A DNA stretch of 64,000 nt, taken from Polytrichum commune (Eukaryota > Streptophyta > Polytrichopsida > Polytrichales > Polytrichaceae). The stretch lies in the NCBI GenBank assembly GCA_950295325.1, contig OX485808.1, positions 1,056,501-1,120,500 of the forward strand. The letters are read 5' to 3'. This document shows, piece after piece, positions 22,860-33,029 of the stretch. The notes below the pieces were generated by a model that saw only the letters and a program-made list of their open reading frames with translations, made no database searches and was not told the DNA's origin. The translations under genes and the position numbers were made by a program. Within the stretch, counting starts at the first letter, position 1. Each line of letters begins with the position of its first letter.

Positions 22860-25408
22860 ATGGGGTATTTCCAGACAACACTGGATGGAATGGACTCGAG
22901 GATTCCACGCGACCGGAGAAGGTGTGTGAGGGAAGGGACGATGATCTTCGATGATCTGGCTGTCAAGCTTCTGGAAAATCGATTCCGACTCTTCCTGCCT
23001 TTCATCCTGGCTTTCTACTTGCCCGGATTCCTGCTGTATTTCCTCTTGCAGTGGCGACTGACTGCGTGGATTTCACCTGACAACCTTGCTCAGGATAATG
23101 TCTACAATGGCTTCAACTCATCACAGCTGCAGGTAATTGATTACCTTGCTGTACATAGTTCATTTCTGCTCAGTTCGATTGAATGACATCGGAGCCATGG
23201 CTGGAGAGCTGGCCCCATCTCTCTCTCTCTTTCTCTGCAACCTTCTAAATCCACTACCTCTCTCTATTGCTTACAAGCTTCTACCCTCTCATTTTTTACA
23301 ATACAAAAAGCCGAATAGGTGCAGTAAACTCTTAAGGTTTTTTGCATGAACCTCAAAACACGCCAGCCGTTTGGTTTTGGCAAATCCTATGTAGCAGAGA
23401 GAGATAAAGTTGGCATGATAGATTGCACTAAGACACTGATTTAGGGCAGAGAGAGAGAGACGCGGTCCCCTTTGCAACAACAATGTGCCCACCATGTGAT
23501 TCAACATGTGAAATTAGGTGACCGATAGAAAAAAGTTTTAGGACATATTTAGGACAAAGGTTGCTATGTTCTCCTCCTACCCCCAACAAAGAGGACACTA
23601 ATGGCTATTTTGCACATTGGCTATGTTTGGGTGTTCAACAAACAATGTGGATGTGACAATCCCTTATCCACACGATTTACAGGCTCACATCAAGTAGGGT
23701 GCTTGACAAAAGTTTTGTCAGTCATAGCTTTGGCTAGCCACTTTTAGTCAGTTGAGAAGGAATTAGGTGATGGGTTTGTGTTGATCGAAGAGATCTTGAG
23801 ATTCTCTATAACATGGAACAAATTTTCCATCTCCTCTGCCAAAAGTTTTCAAGAGGCCACAAATTCCTGCATAAAGTCTTGATCCTGAATAGTTAAGAAA
23901 TTTTTAAACCAAGAATTGCTATGCAAAATTGTATCATTCACATAAGGTGGTGGGTCAATTGGACTAATTAGAATACTCTCAAGAATCCCTAGATTCAGGA
24001 AACCAGCGTCCATTCATATCAGTTGGCAAGGATTGGAGTGAGAAGTTCACACTTTGAACATCTTGCAGTTCAAGCGTAATTGAAGCTCAAGTGTGCAGAT
24101 TCGTATCTTGTCAGTTGTGTAGAAGATATTTGCATTTCAGGGTGGCAAATCCAAGACCTCAACCCAGATCCCATTGGGAACTTTAAGGTTAAGCCCGCTT
24201 ATGGCCAAAATAGTACTCGGATGGGTGACCTTCCTAGCACTTGATTTCTGATACACCTACCACCTGTAGTCCACCCAATTATAGTGGAGCTATCCAGGTG
24301 AATTTGGGATTTCCAATGAACCATGTGAGAACCTAGGGGCTTGCATGCGCATGTTCAAGGTGTTCACCTTCACAAGAGGGCACTAGTCTTTGGGGGCCTT
24401 CTAATTCTCGTAATGCCATTTCGAGATTACAGAGAGACTTAGACGAACTCAAAAACGAAGCAACACCATAATTCATGTGGGTGGCAACATCGGAGTCATC
24501 TTTCTTTCTTTCTTTGCTTGCATTTCCATCAATGGAGTTCATAGGCAATTGCAAGGACTTAACACTTGAAGGGCTGGGGATGAGCTTTTCAGATTGCAAG
24601 CACTGCAGGGGCAAGCCATGAGCCTTCAATATCATCTCCAACACTGCACTTTATCTCTGTCACTATGATATGGTGGATTTTGCAATGGGCGTTTCTCAGC
24701 CTTGCCCTCGCAGCATTCACGAAATGTGTGCAATATATTCTTGAAAACGAATCAGAAGACGACACCTCAATAATGAAGAAAGTGCTGGTTTCCCTTCCAC
24801 GCACTCTTCTCAAGCTCTTTGTCACGCAGCTTTGGTCTGTTCTATTGTTCGGCCTAGTGAGCTTTGTCCCTTTCACCATTCTTCTTCACGTCTATCTAAG
24901 ATCGGTCACCAGTCCAAATACAACCACAACCATCCTCGCCTTTGTCCTCTACTTTCTCTCAGATTCCGTTGTCTGGTTCACTGCCTACACATTTGTTGCT
25001 TACCATCTATTCCTAGCAAACCAAATCACAGTGTTGGAGCCTGGCATCTATGGCTGGGCTGCCATCAAGAGAAGCTCAGCCCTCGTAAAGGAGAAAACCC
25101 TCTTGATCGTTGCCTTTGTGGTGATGCAAAACATTTTGGGGTCGTCCACTGTGTTGCATTCATTAAATAGTCATTTACACCGCAGCAAGAGTGTGTCAGC
25201 TGGCTCGATGTCAGAGGTAGGATGGTCTGTCATACTCCTGAACGTCTTTGACATGGTCCTCAACCTTTACTTCCTTCTAGTCAAGATCATAATTTATTTC
25301 TTGATCTCCAAACCAAAACTTGTAGATGGTGAATCCGTCATGCCCATTGCAAAAGCTTACATCCGCAACAATTCTGCAAGAAGTCCTGACTTGCAATTGC
25401 ATAGCTAG
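22860..25408 (+). CDS. Predicted six-helix membrane protein of a plant family without assigned function
   Basis: Two exons, 22860-23132 and 24593-25408, joined in phase 0 by a GT-AG intron whose acceptor is TTTTCAG. The product is 362 aa. The start ATG (GCGATGG context) gives a soluble N-terminus of about 40 residues. Hydrophobic segments follow: FRLFLPFILAFYLPGFLLYF in exon 1, then in exon 2 a helix at WWILQWAFLSLALAA, one at LWSVLLFGLVSFVPFTILL, a long pair around ILAFVLYFLSDSVVWFTAYT, one at TLLIVAFVVMQNIL, and a last one at LYFLLVKIIIYFL. The segment WAAIKRSSALVKEKT between helices resembles the 'A...S..L.K.K' signature I associate with uncharacterised plant integral membrane proteins. 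No enzyme or transporter motif is visible. The intron is 1460 bp and holds a 5S rRNA-like sequence. Confidence 0.75.
24140..24265 (+). pseudogene. 5S rRNA-derived sequence within an intron
   Basis: Compared with plant 5S rRNA, the core is clear: GATCCCATT.GGAACTTTAA, then GGTTAAGCCCGCTT, then ATAGTACTCGGATGGGTGAC and C. These cover the internal Pol III control region: A-box-like GGTTAAGCCCGCTT, the intermediate element AGTAGT/ATAGTACT, and the C box CGGATGGGTGACC. The first ~30 bp and the 3' ~25 bp are much more diverged, so it is not a functional rRNA gene. It may be a lone pseudogene or the head of a 5S-derived SINE; no partner copy was seen in this window. Confidence 0.8.
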
Positions 25409-27299
25409 TTGCCCACTTTCATTGACGTGCGAATTTAGTGGAAAATATTCTTCGCAATTTATGTGTCATTTGTGAAACCCATTGTGAGCTAGATTATTTG
25501 CAGATCAAAGGATTAGATCTAATCATTTTACATGGATAGTGTGACATAGCATACTGATCTTGTAACTGTTCCTTCCTATATATTCTCTACATATTCTTTG
25601 TAAGCTCTCTATCTGCCTTCCTTCCTATCTTATTCATTAATTGAGTCGTCCCTTGCTTTCGTATACTTACATACTTTTCAACTTCCAATGACTGTGTTCC
25701 AAGAAAAAACCAGAAGCATCCAAAAAGTGATAAAATAGCCAAGAAAATGAAAGACATGCAATTGTAACTAGGTCCACACAAAAATATTACAATGCTAATA
25801 TTGATTATCCGATGCGTCTTCACTTTAGTTTCAATGCTCCCTACCCTGATTCTCGGAGCCTTATCCTTAGCTTTCATAACCCTCATTGCCCTTGCTCTCA
25901 TTGGTTGCTACTATTTTATTTTCTACTAGGTATTTATGGGACTCCCCAAGCTAATTACCCCCAAAGGTACAAGTTCATTATAACTTATTTAAGTACTTAG
26001 TCTCTAAGTTATACATGAGTTTGCGAAAGGACAAGCATATGCATTGTAGGAAGTTGCCTTCATGTGCCACCCGTGTTGGGAACATGGTTGCTTGAATAAG
26101 GCTTACTAGCAATTCATCATGATTCAATACTTGTAAAATTTGGCCACGTTATTCTAACTTCACTATCAATTGGAACAAATTCAGATTGTCTCATCTAGTT
26201 AGCAGCATGGAGGGTACACCTACACTTCATTTATGTAAACACATGTGAGAACCCCCTATTCAAATTTTTTTTTGGGGGGGAGGGGGTGTTTAACTTCCTT
26301 CGTTGAATATTTTCCACCTTATAAGTAGCTAAATTTCTAATGGATGGTGTTTTCTAACACCCTATCATTATGTGTAAATTTTAGAGTCGCATAATTATAA
26401 TCACCCTTGTTTATTTATAAGGAATAGAAATGTTGTGTGAACAATGTGCACATACATTGTGCATACAATACTCTATGCATACATTATAATGTGTAGATAT
26501 AACTTTGCACATTACACACATACAATTATCATATTATAAACTTTAGCATATCGCGTATGGTTCTTGAAACCCCCCCCCCCAAGGAAACCTTAAATAAGCC
26601 AGCCAACCCTTCTATCACCAGATGACGGTACTTGTCATCCAAAGGCGACAACTTCAACAAATCCATTCTTATGTTCACATTTTGCTTATTTCTCATCCAA
26701 TGTCACTAATGCCAGATGATTTATGTTGAACCTATAAATAAAAAATCTAACCTTAATTATGTGTATGCTAATTTACATCTAAATAAAATAAAATACCACA
26801 ACTTAAACCACATTATACATTATATATAATTCTCAAATTACATTTAGAGGACGATATTGTATATCCAAGAAAAATGTAAAAATAATTTGTTTTGAATAAA
26901 ACCCACCCTACAATTCTCACACGTAATTTTCTACATTTTCGCCAATGGCCGCCCCTAGGTTAGCAATTGTGATGAATTGCTTGGATTGTCATTTCAAGAT
27001 GCAACTTAATTAGTTGGAATGCAAAAGTCAGAAGAGGTTCAAGGGAAGCTCCCATTTCTCTTTAAGTGATCATCACACTATAAGCCCTCCCAATTGTGTC
27101 AATTATTGAACTCAAAATAGTGTCCATATTTTGAGCACATTAACCAATCTCATTATAACATGTGATGTCTTTTCGGCATCTATTCTTAGTTACAAGCCTT
27201 GTTATATACCATATTAGTCAAGTATAGGTGTCTTTTTAAGAATAGTGACCACACAAGGCCCACATACCTTAGCTACCTAGTTTATTCCACAATGAAGTT
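25409..27299. other. AT-rich intergenic DNA with no recognised gene
   Basis: It contains a G run at about 26274-26286, a C run at about 26570-26580 and many TA-rich stretches. The longest minus-strand open frame (25587-25901) has no recognised domain and no conserved context, so it is not called. Confidence 0.5.
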
Positions 27300-28571
27300 G
27301 TAACAACTCTAATTTGAAGGGACTCCAGTCTCCTTGCTTGTCTAAAAGCCTTGCATGCACATTCAAGTAGGGAGGTGTCCAACAATTCATCTCATAGAGG
27401 AAATCACATGTAATTCTCCTTGATGTAAAGGGTCCAATATTCTTATTGGAGTAACATTTCTAGCATTTTTTTTGCAAATTAATACACACGACTTGTTGGT
27501 TGGGATAGCTAGAAAGTCAATACGTGCTCAATACCCGCTCAACAACTTACCACTTTTCATACACCTATATATTAACTACTTGAGATGATCCCATGCATCA
27601 TCTTTAAATATTTGAGGTTTAATTATTCTCATTCTTATGACATTGAATTTGTACAAGATTTGTTGATTAACTAAATTGCTTTCCTTGATTTTTGCACATA
27701 AGAAGCCTAGCTCAATCCTCCTGAAAGTATCCTTAATAGGTTCGTCTAACTGACATTCCGATTTGAAGGGACTCCAGTCTCCTTGCTTGTGCGGAAGCTT
27801 AGCTTACACATTCAAGTAGGGGGTGTCATCAACACACCGAATATAAGTACTCACAATTAGTGCTTCTCAATAGTCAATATTCAATCACATTCAACATTCT
27901 TATTGGAAATTATGAAGTTCACATCAAGTACAAATTAAGGATGAACAAAACAACTCGTTAATTGGGGTAGCCAAAATGTCAATGTTCAACACCCTCTTAG
28001 CACTAACCACTTTATGTTCGCTTGTATAATCACTTAAGAAGATCTCGTTCTTATGAAGTTGGATTTGTACAAGATATGCAAATCGACTAGACATTTTTCA
28101 TGGATTTATTGCACATAAGATCTTGTCAAGGCCAAACCCCACTCAAGTAAGAGTAATAGGCTTGTCCACCTTACAACTCCAATTTGAAGGGACTCCACTC
28201 TCCTTGCTTGCCCAAAAGCTTGGTATGCACATTCAAGTAGAGAGTGTCTAGCAACACACCCACATATGGAGGCACTTCCATCCAATGCTTGCCAATGTAG
28301 AATGGTTAGGTATTCTCGCTAAAAGAAACATCTTTTAGGAAATTTCTAGCATGAATAAAACGGCTCGTTGGTTGTGTCAATGTTCAAAACTTGCTCAACA
28401 CTAACTACTATCGGCACATCTACATAACCAATCACGATCACATAAATTATCCTCTCTGAATATTTGTCACCAATTGATATTATTCCTATGACTTTGGATT
28501 TGTACAAGAATCACTAATCTAAGAAGAGGCCAAAACTCATGGAGGTAACTGCAATAGGCTCCTCTATCGTA
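27300..28571. repeat. Tandem array of three decayed copies of the 3' end of the haloperoxidase-like gene
   Basis: Units begin near 27310, 27759 and 28181. Each opens with 'TTTGAAGGGACTCCA(G/C)TC', continues with 'CCTTGCTTG' and then 'CACATTCAAGTAG'; the second and third units go on to 'CACACC', then 'AGTGCTT' or 'AATGCTT'. The same order is found at the 3' end of the gene from 29172 (TTTGAAGGGACTCCAGTCGC). Each copy retains about 110-125 bp of coding-end similarity, equal to roughly the last 40 codons. It is followed by about 300 bp of shared non-coding sequence (for example 'TTTGTACAAGA' and 'AATAGGCT'-like blocks). Frames are broken. The array lies downstream of the gene in its own orientation. 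Confidence 0.8.
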
Positions 28572-29164
28572 GGGCCACTTCACACATGAGCCAAGAGCCG
28601 TGACCTTGTAATGGTGAGGACCCTTGACTCTCATCCAAAGGCCATACCATGGGTGTTGGGAAAGCCGTTTTATGTAGTCACAGGCCCTCAAGCATAGTGT
28701 GAATTGAGAATGGACCATGTTGCGGGACCATTACACATTTTGTTGGTGGAAAAAGTGAAGAGGATTTGGTTTAATATAATGTTTCTCAAACTCTATCAAC
28801 TTAAGAAAATTACTTGGTGGTGTTTGTTTGTCCTAGAATCTATTATCGGATCTACCCTGTAATTTGTCCTGAAATCTCATATGCTAGGAAAAAAACATCT
28901 AAAAAAATCATGATCTCCCGGAATTTGCGCCAGGCCAACCTCTTGAAGGTGGGCTTGACGCAAATTCTGGGAGACCATGAAACCTTATCCATAGTCCGCC
29001 ATGTAGGACTCCATGTAAACTTTTCATCCATAAAGTCTTGTTTAGGCCTTTAGGCCTTCACCTTGGTGTGTGGAGTGAACTTGGACGGTGTCTGCCCTTT
29101 TGACCAATGCGAGCTCTTAGATTGCAATGGTCACGGGCCTTCAGTCTTGTGTGTGAAGTGGCCT
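28572..29164. mobile_element. MITE with GGGCCACTTCACAC termini abutting the haloperoxidase stop codon
   Basis: The left end is GGGCCACTTCACACATGAGC. The right end, inverted, reads AGGCCACTTCACACACAAGA, with a further shared GCCGTGACC/CCCGTGACC block inside. A strong internal hairpin lies at about 28909-28980, where GGAATTTGCG(C/T)C pairs with G(A/G)CGCAAATTC. The right flank is TTA, which is also the stop codon of the neighbouring gene (TAA on the minus strand); the left flank is GTA, so the duplication is imperfect. The terminal motif is shared with the MITE at 32236-32721 and occurs inside the arms of the 43937-48732 element. Confidence 0.75.
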
Positions 29165-30590
29165 TTAAATCAACTCCAGTTTGAAGGGACTCCAGTCGCC
29201 TTCCTTGTCTGGAAGCTCGGCGTGCACATTCAAGTAAGGGGTGTCCGGGAGCACACCAGATGGTGGCACTCGCAACCAGTGCTTCTCGATGCAATTCCCA
29301 ATTGTTGTGCCCACGGTGACAGCATCCACCACCGATTTGTTGAAGTGGATGCCCGCATACAACCTTGCCAATTGCGCTTCCTTGACTTGCTCTGAGAAAG
29401 ATTTGTATTGGCGAGTAACAACACCGGCCGGGAAGCAGTTTGGTCCAACTCCCCCCGTTTGCATCGAGTAAGCAACCTCAATTTTACCAAAAAAGTTCTG
29501 AAGGACAGTCGCAGCGGCGGTGACAACGCTAACAGTCCCACTCGGATACTCTGCGTGCGGGGGTGTTGCCAAGAACGGAGTCCAATCGGGAGTCGGAGAG
29601 TGGTCAGAGTCACCCGCCTTGTATGCCATTTCTGGCCGCCAGAGCCAGAATCCGAACTGTAAATTGGAGTGTACAATCCACGCATCGTGCATTGAGACAC
29701 TGAGCTTCGCAAACAAGACAACGGTTGTCATAGAGGGATGTGTGCTTGGGCAATACGGCTCTTGTAATGGCTGCCCATCTTGTCTCAGTTTGGCAAGAAA
29801 TTTGTGACGATGATGAGCAGGCTGAGTAGACTTGTCCCGTGATGTTCCAGTCGAGGGGACGCCCTGGCAGGCCCTACCGATGACCTTCGACATCTCGTAT
29901 TGCTCGTTCCACTCCTTGGAGGGGACTTTCATAGGTTTGATTCCACTCAAATACGTTGCGATGAACTCCTCCGGATCCGGCACCACGTATGGCCGTTGTG
30001 TCACAACGTTGTGGAGGATGAAGAGAGCTCTTTCGTGGTCCGCAGGGGTGGTGTTCGGGTACCGGTAAACTCCAGGTATCAGATGGTTCACTCCATCGTC
30101 TAAGGCAGCCTTGAGAGCTCGCAACGACAATTCCCTTGGAAGTGTGCGTTTCCGGAGGAGGTCGATTGCCACAGCCTGGGCTAACCTCTTCCCGAGTTTT
30201 TCTTCGGACTCGGACAACTGCAGGGTATTGAGCTGCCCTTGAAGCAGAGGATCAATGGCCAAATCCAGCTGGAAGGGGAAGTAGTTGGCCAAAATCGTGT
30301 GGCTCGCATACGCGACCACGGCCTCCTCGATCGAAACCCTAACCCCTGTGTGCTTGAGTGCCAGTAGAGCATGCCATTGTGCCAAGTGCAGTTGGGAGAA
30401 GATGATGCTTGGCTCTATCAGACGACCGGAGCTCGTGCAACAGAGGTTGCAGAAGAGACGGTGCCATTGGACCGCCCCAATTGTCGATCTCCGATGTCGT
30501 AAGTGCACTCGCAACAGTTGGGGATCTTTGCACAAGGAGTGTGATAGCAAAGAGGAAGTATACCACGGCTTGTGCTGATGAATTCGCCAT
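29165..30590 (-). pseudogene. Vanadium-dependent haloperoxidase-like protein (PAP2 superfamily), with one frameshift and altered active-site residues
   Basis: The proposed start at 30590 opens with a signal peptide (MANSSAQAVVYFLFAITLLV, cleavage after about residue 29). The frame then reaches a run of four C (plus strand) at 30475-30478. Removing one base there would join it to the long frame that continues to 29165, about 474 aa with no intron. The body shows an N-terminal helical region and three phosphatase-like blocks. Block 1 is FGFWLWRPEMA, with Gln where vanadium haloperoxidases have Lys. Block 2 is HAEYPSGT, with Thr in place of the acid-base His. Block 3 is ARLYAGIHF, which keeps Arg and His six residues apart. 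Known relatives bind vanadate and oxidise halide with H2O2; retention of that activity is doubtful. The frameshift could be real decay or a sequence error. Decayed copies of its 3' end lie downstream. Confidence 0.72.
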
Positions 30591-32232
30591 CCTATCACAT
30601 CAGAAGTACATGACACGGTTAGCATTCTACAAGTAGCCCATGGCAAGATGCTGACTGGAGCTAATGAATCAGACGAATACTATGAAGGATTGTGATGCCC
30701 GTGCCAGATAGAATAAGCCAGAATATTCGAGAAATTGAGTGTAGGTTCCAGGTTTCAAGGCGGTGTATAAGAATGCATTTGATAGATTGTGCGGCAGCTA
30801 ACCTTGACCTGAATCTGATCCAGCATTTGCTGATTGATCAGTTGATTGCATATGGTAGACATGAGTTGTGTTATGATCGATGCTTGATCAGATGCATTAA
30901 AGATTGCTTGTTCACAGGTAGTTTAAAATCTAGCAAATCGATCACGATTGTAAATGGAAATGCAGTCTTAAATCTTGTAAGGCTCCTCAGATCACAGAGG
31001 TAGCCAAACTTAAACATGAACAATGATTTAGTTGTAAGATTGGCGGGGCTTTAGTAAAAACCAGTACTTGATGTCTGTTTACAATGTCCTGATTTAGTGT
31101 AGATTATGCTCGGTGATACTCTAACAAGTTTCTGTGTTTTTTACTCATCAAAACCAATTGCCCCGTCCACAGTTTCCCAAAGTCTACAGATATCCCTCCG
31201 CACGCTCCCTATTGCTCCATCAAACCTTCAACTTGGACCACATGGCCTAGTTCGACATACTCTTCATATGAGCACTTACAAGGATGAATCAAACTTTCAT
31301 TAAGGAACAGTATTTCGGAGTCAGTTAGCATGTGTGATGCATCAGAGAATACAAGTCCAAATTTTGAACCCTTCACCAATCAAACAACTCCCTTGTGAGT
31401 ATCACACACCTGGAGCTTCGAGATCCACTTCAAATTCAAAGCAACACTTCCTCGAGCTGATTAGCAGCTCCACAACAGATGTCTTTAAAACAGCAACAGA
31501 TCTTGGATCAAGTAGCTACAAGGCTGACAAATATTACTAGGATGTACCCATCATGGATTTCAAAAGCGACTGCTGAAATGCAGCGGAGAATACATACTTA
31601 CATTAGGCATTCTCTAACGAATCTACATTGGAATAATTTATTGATGAGCTTGGATAAGCGGCGACTGAACAGCGATCAGTGTGTATGTTTGACAAATTCC
31701 ATTTGATGTTCAACTTCAAATCCAAAGTGTCACGTGACATTTTCAAAAACAAAATCGAATATCAATTGACATCTACATTTTCTTGTAAAATATCACCTCA
31801 ACATCACATGTCTAGTAGCACGTGTCATTTCAAATTTCTAAAGTGTCAATTGAAGTGTGATGTTTTCCTCCATAAGTCACACTACATGTCAAATCTATAT
31901 TATGCGTGTCAATTGACGTGCATATTATTTTAAGGCAAGTTTTTGTATGTCAAGTGTCAAAAACTTGCAAAAACTTTGTCAAAAATGCACACTGATAGCC
32001 ATGCCATCACGTACATTTTAGCATGAATGGCAATTTGCATGTGTACAGAGTGTGACTATGGATAGAGAGATGCCTAATGTCATGTGGTCAACCATGTCTA
32101 AACTGGGAATTTTGTTTTCTGGGCTAGGGTTAAATGATATGTGGCTAGAAGCATGCCCACTTCACAAACCCCACCAATTCATGGATTGCATGGGATGAGT
32201 GCAATGACTCTAACCCTCCATGTTAGGGTGTC
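30591..32232. other. Intergenic DNA upstream of the haloperoxidase-like gene, no recognised gene
   Basis: This region should contain the promoter of the minus-strand haloperoxidase-like gene, but no convincing TATA element is visible close to 30590. From about 31725 to 31990 the sequence is rich in variants of 'GTCAATTGACGT' and 'AAGTGTCA', a degenerate simple pattern. No RNA gene or transposon was recognised. Confidence 0.45.
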
Positions 32233-32235
32233 TTA

Positions 32236-32721
32236 GGGCCACTTCACACTATGGTTGTCCAAGTCGAGAGGCCGTGGGATTGAAAGGCCAAACTTTGTTG
32301 AGAGTCCAAAGAAACATGCTGAAAATAGCCAATAAAGTATAGGAATTGGAGCCTTCGGCCGAGCATAGTGTGAAGCCTCCAAAGGCCAAGCCCAAAGTCC
32401 AAAGGAAGAAGGAACATCCCATTTTATTCCTTGTCCAAAACAACCCCTCCAACCTAACAGCCAAGATCTTGTCAAAGATTGATTTTTTTTTAAAAAATTG
32501 ACGGCCTCTCGACCGTAGTTTGGGTTTCCATTCATGTTTGACCCAAACTTCCTTCAAGAGTCCGTCGCCTTGATAAAAAAAAGTGTGCATTTTAAATTGC
32601 AATGGCCTTTGAACTTTGGCCTCTTGTGTGAAGGGTTGAGAAGCCAAATTCTTGGTTTCTTGTAATCTGATTAGTGGAAATCGACGGCCTCTTGATCTTC
32701 AACCATAGTGTAAACTAGCCC
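32236..32721. mobile_element. MITE with GGGCCACTTCACACTATGG termini and a TTA duplication
   Basis: The left end is GGGCCACTTCACACTATGGT and the right end, inverted, is GGGCTAGTTTACACTATGGT; a shared AGAGGCCGT block lies about 40 bp in. TTA flanks both sides (32233-32235 and 32722-32724). A TTA duplication with GGGC-type ends fits Tourist-like MITEs of PIF/Harbinger. Length is 486 bp and no ORF is conserved. Confidence 0.8.
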
Positions 32722-33029
32722 TTAGAAGTAACACCATGGGCCATGGATGACGGATGTTGAAATGTATATTTATAAGGTATGTGGGTGTTATTTGGTTCCG
32801 TTTCCATGTTCTCCAACTTCTACGGATTAGATGTACACAATGAAAACTTGTGTTGCATTAGCAAACATATGATGAAGCATCAGCAAAAATTGGACCAAAA
32901 ATTAGGCATTCCTTGACTTAGTTATGGTTATTGGAAGTGCATGTTTGTAGGATAGATAGGTCCTCTCAATGAAATGAAATTGATATCAAAGTCAAGGAAG
33001 CCATAAAGGCTACTAGGATTGAAAGTATG

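Noticed and set aside
25587-25901. Minus-strand 104-codon frame with a hydrophobic segment
   Set aside because: No domain, no conserved neighbours and AT-rich composition; chance cannot be excluded.
26270-26585. G run and C run as possible inverted ends of an element
   Set aside because: Similarity does not extend beyond the homopolymers.
29063-30636. Several plus-strand frames of 60-110 codons
   Set aside because: They are antisense to the haloperoxidase-like gene.
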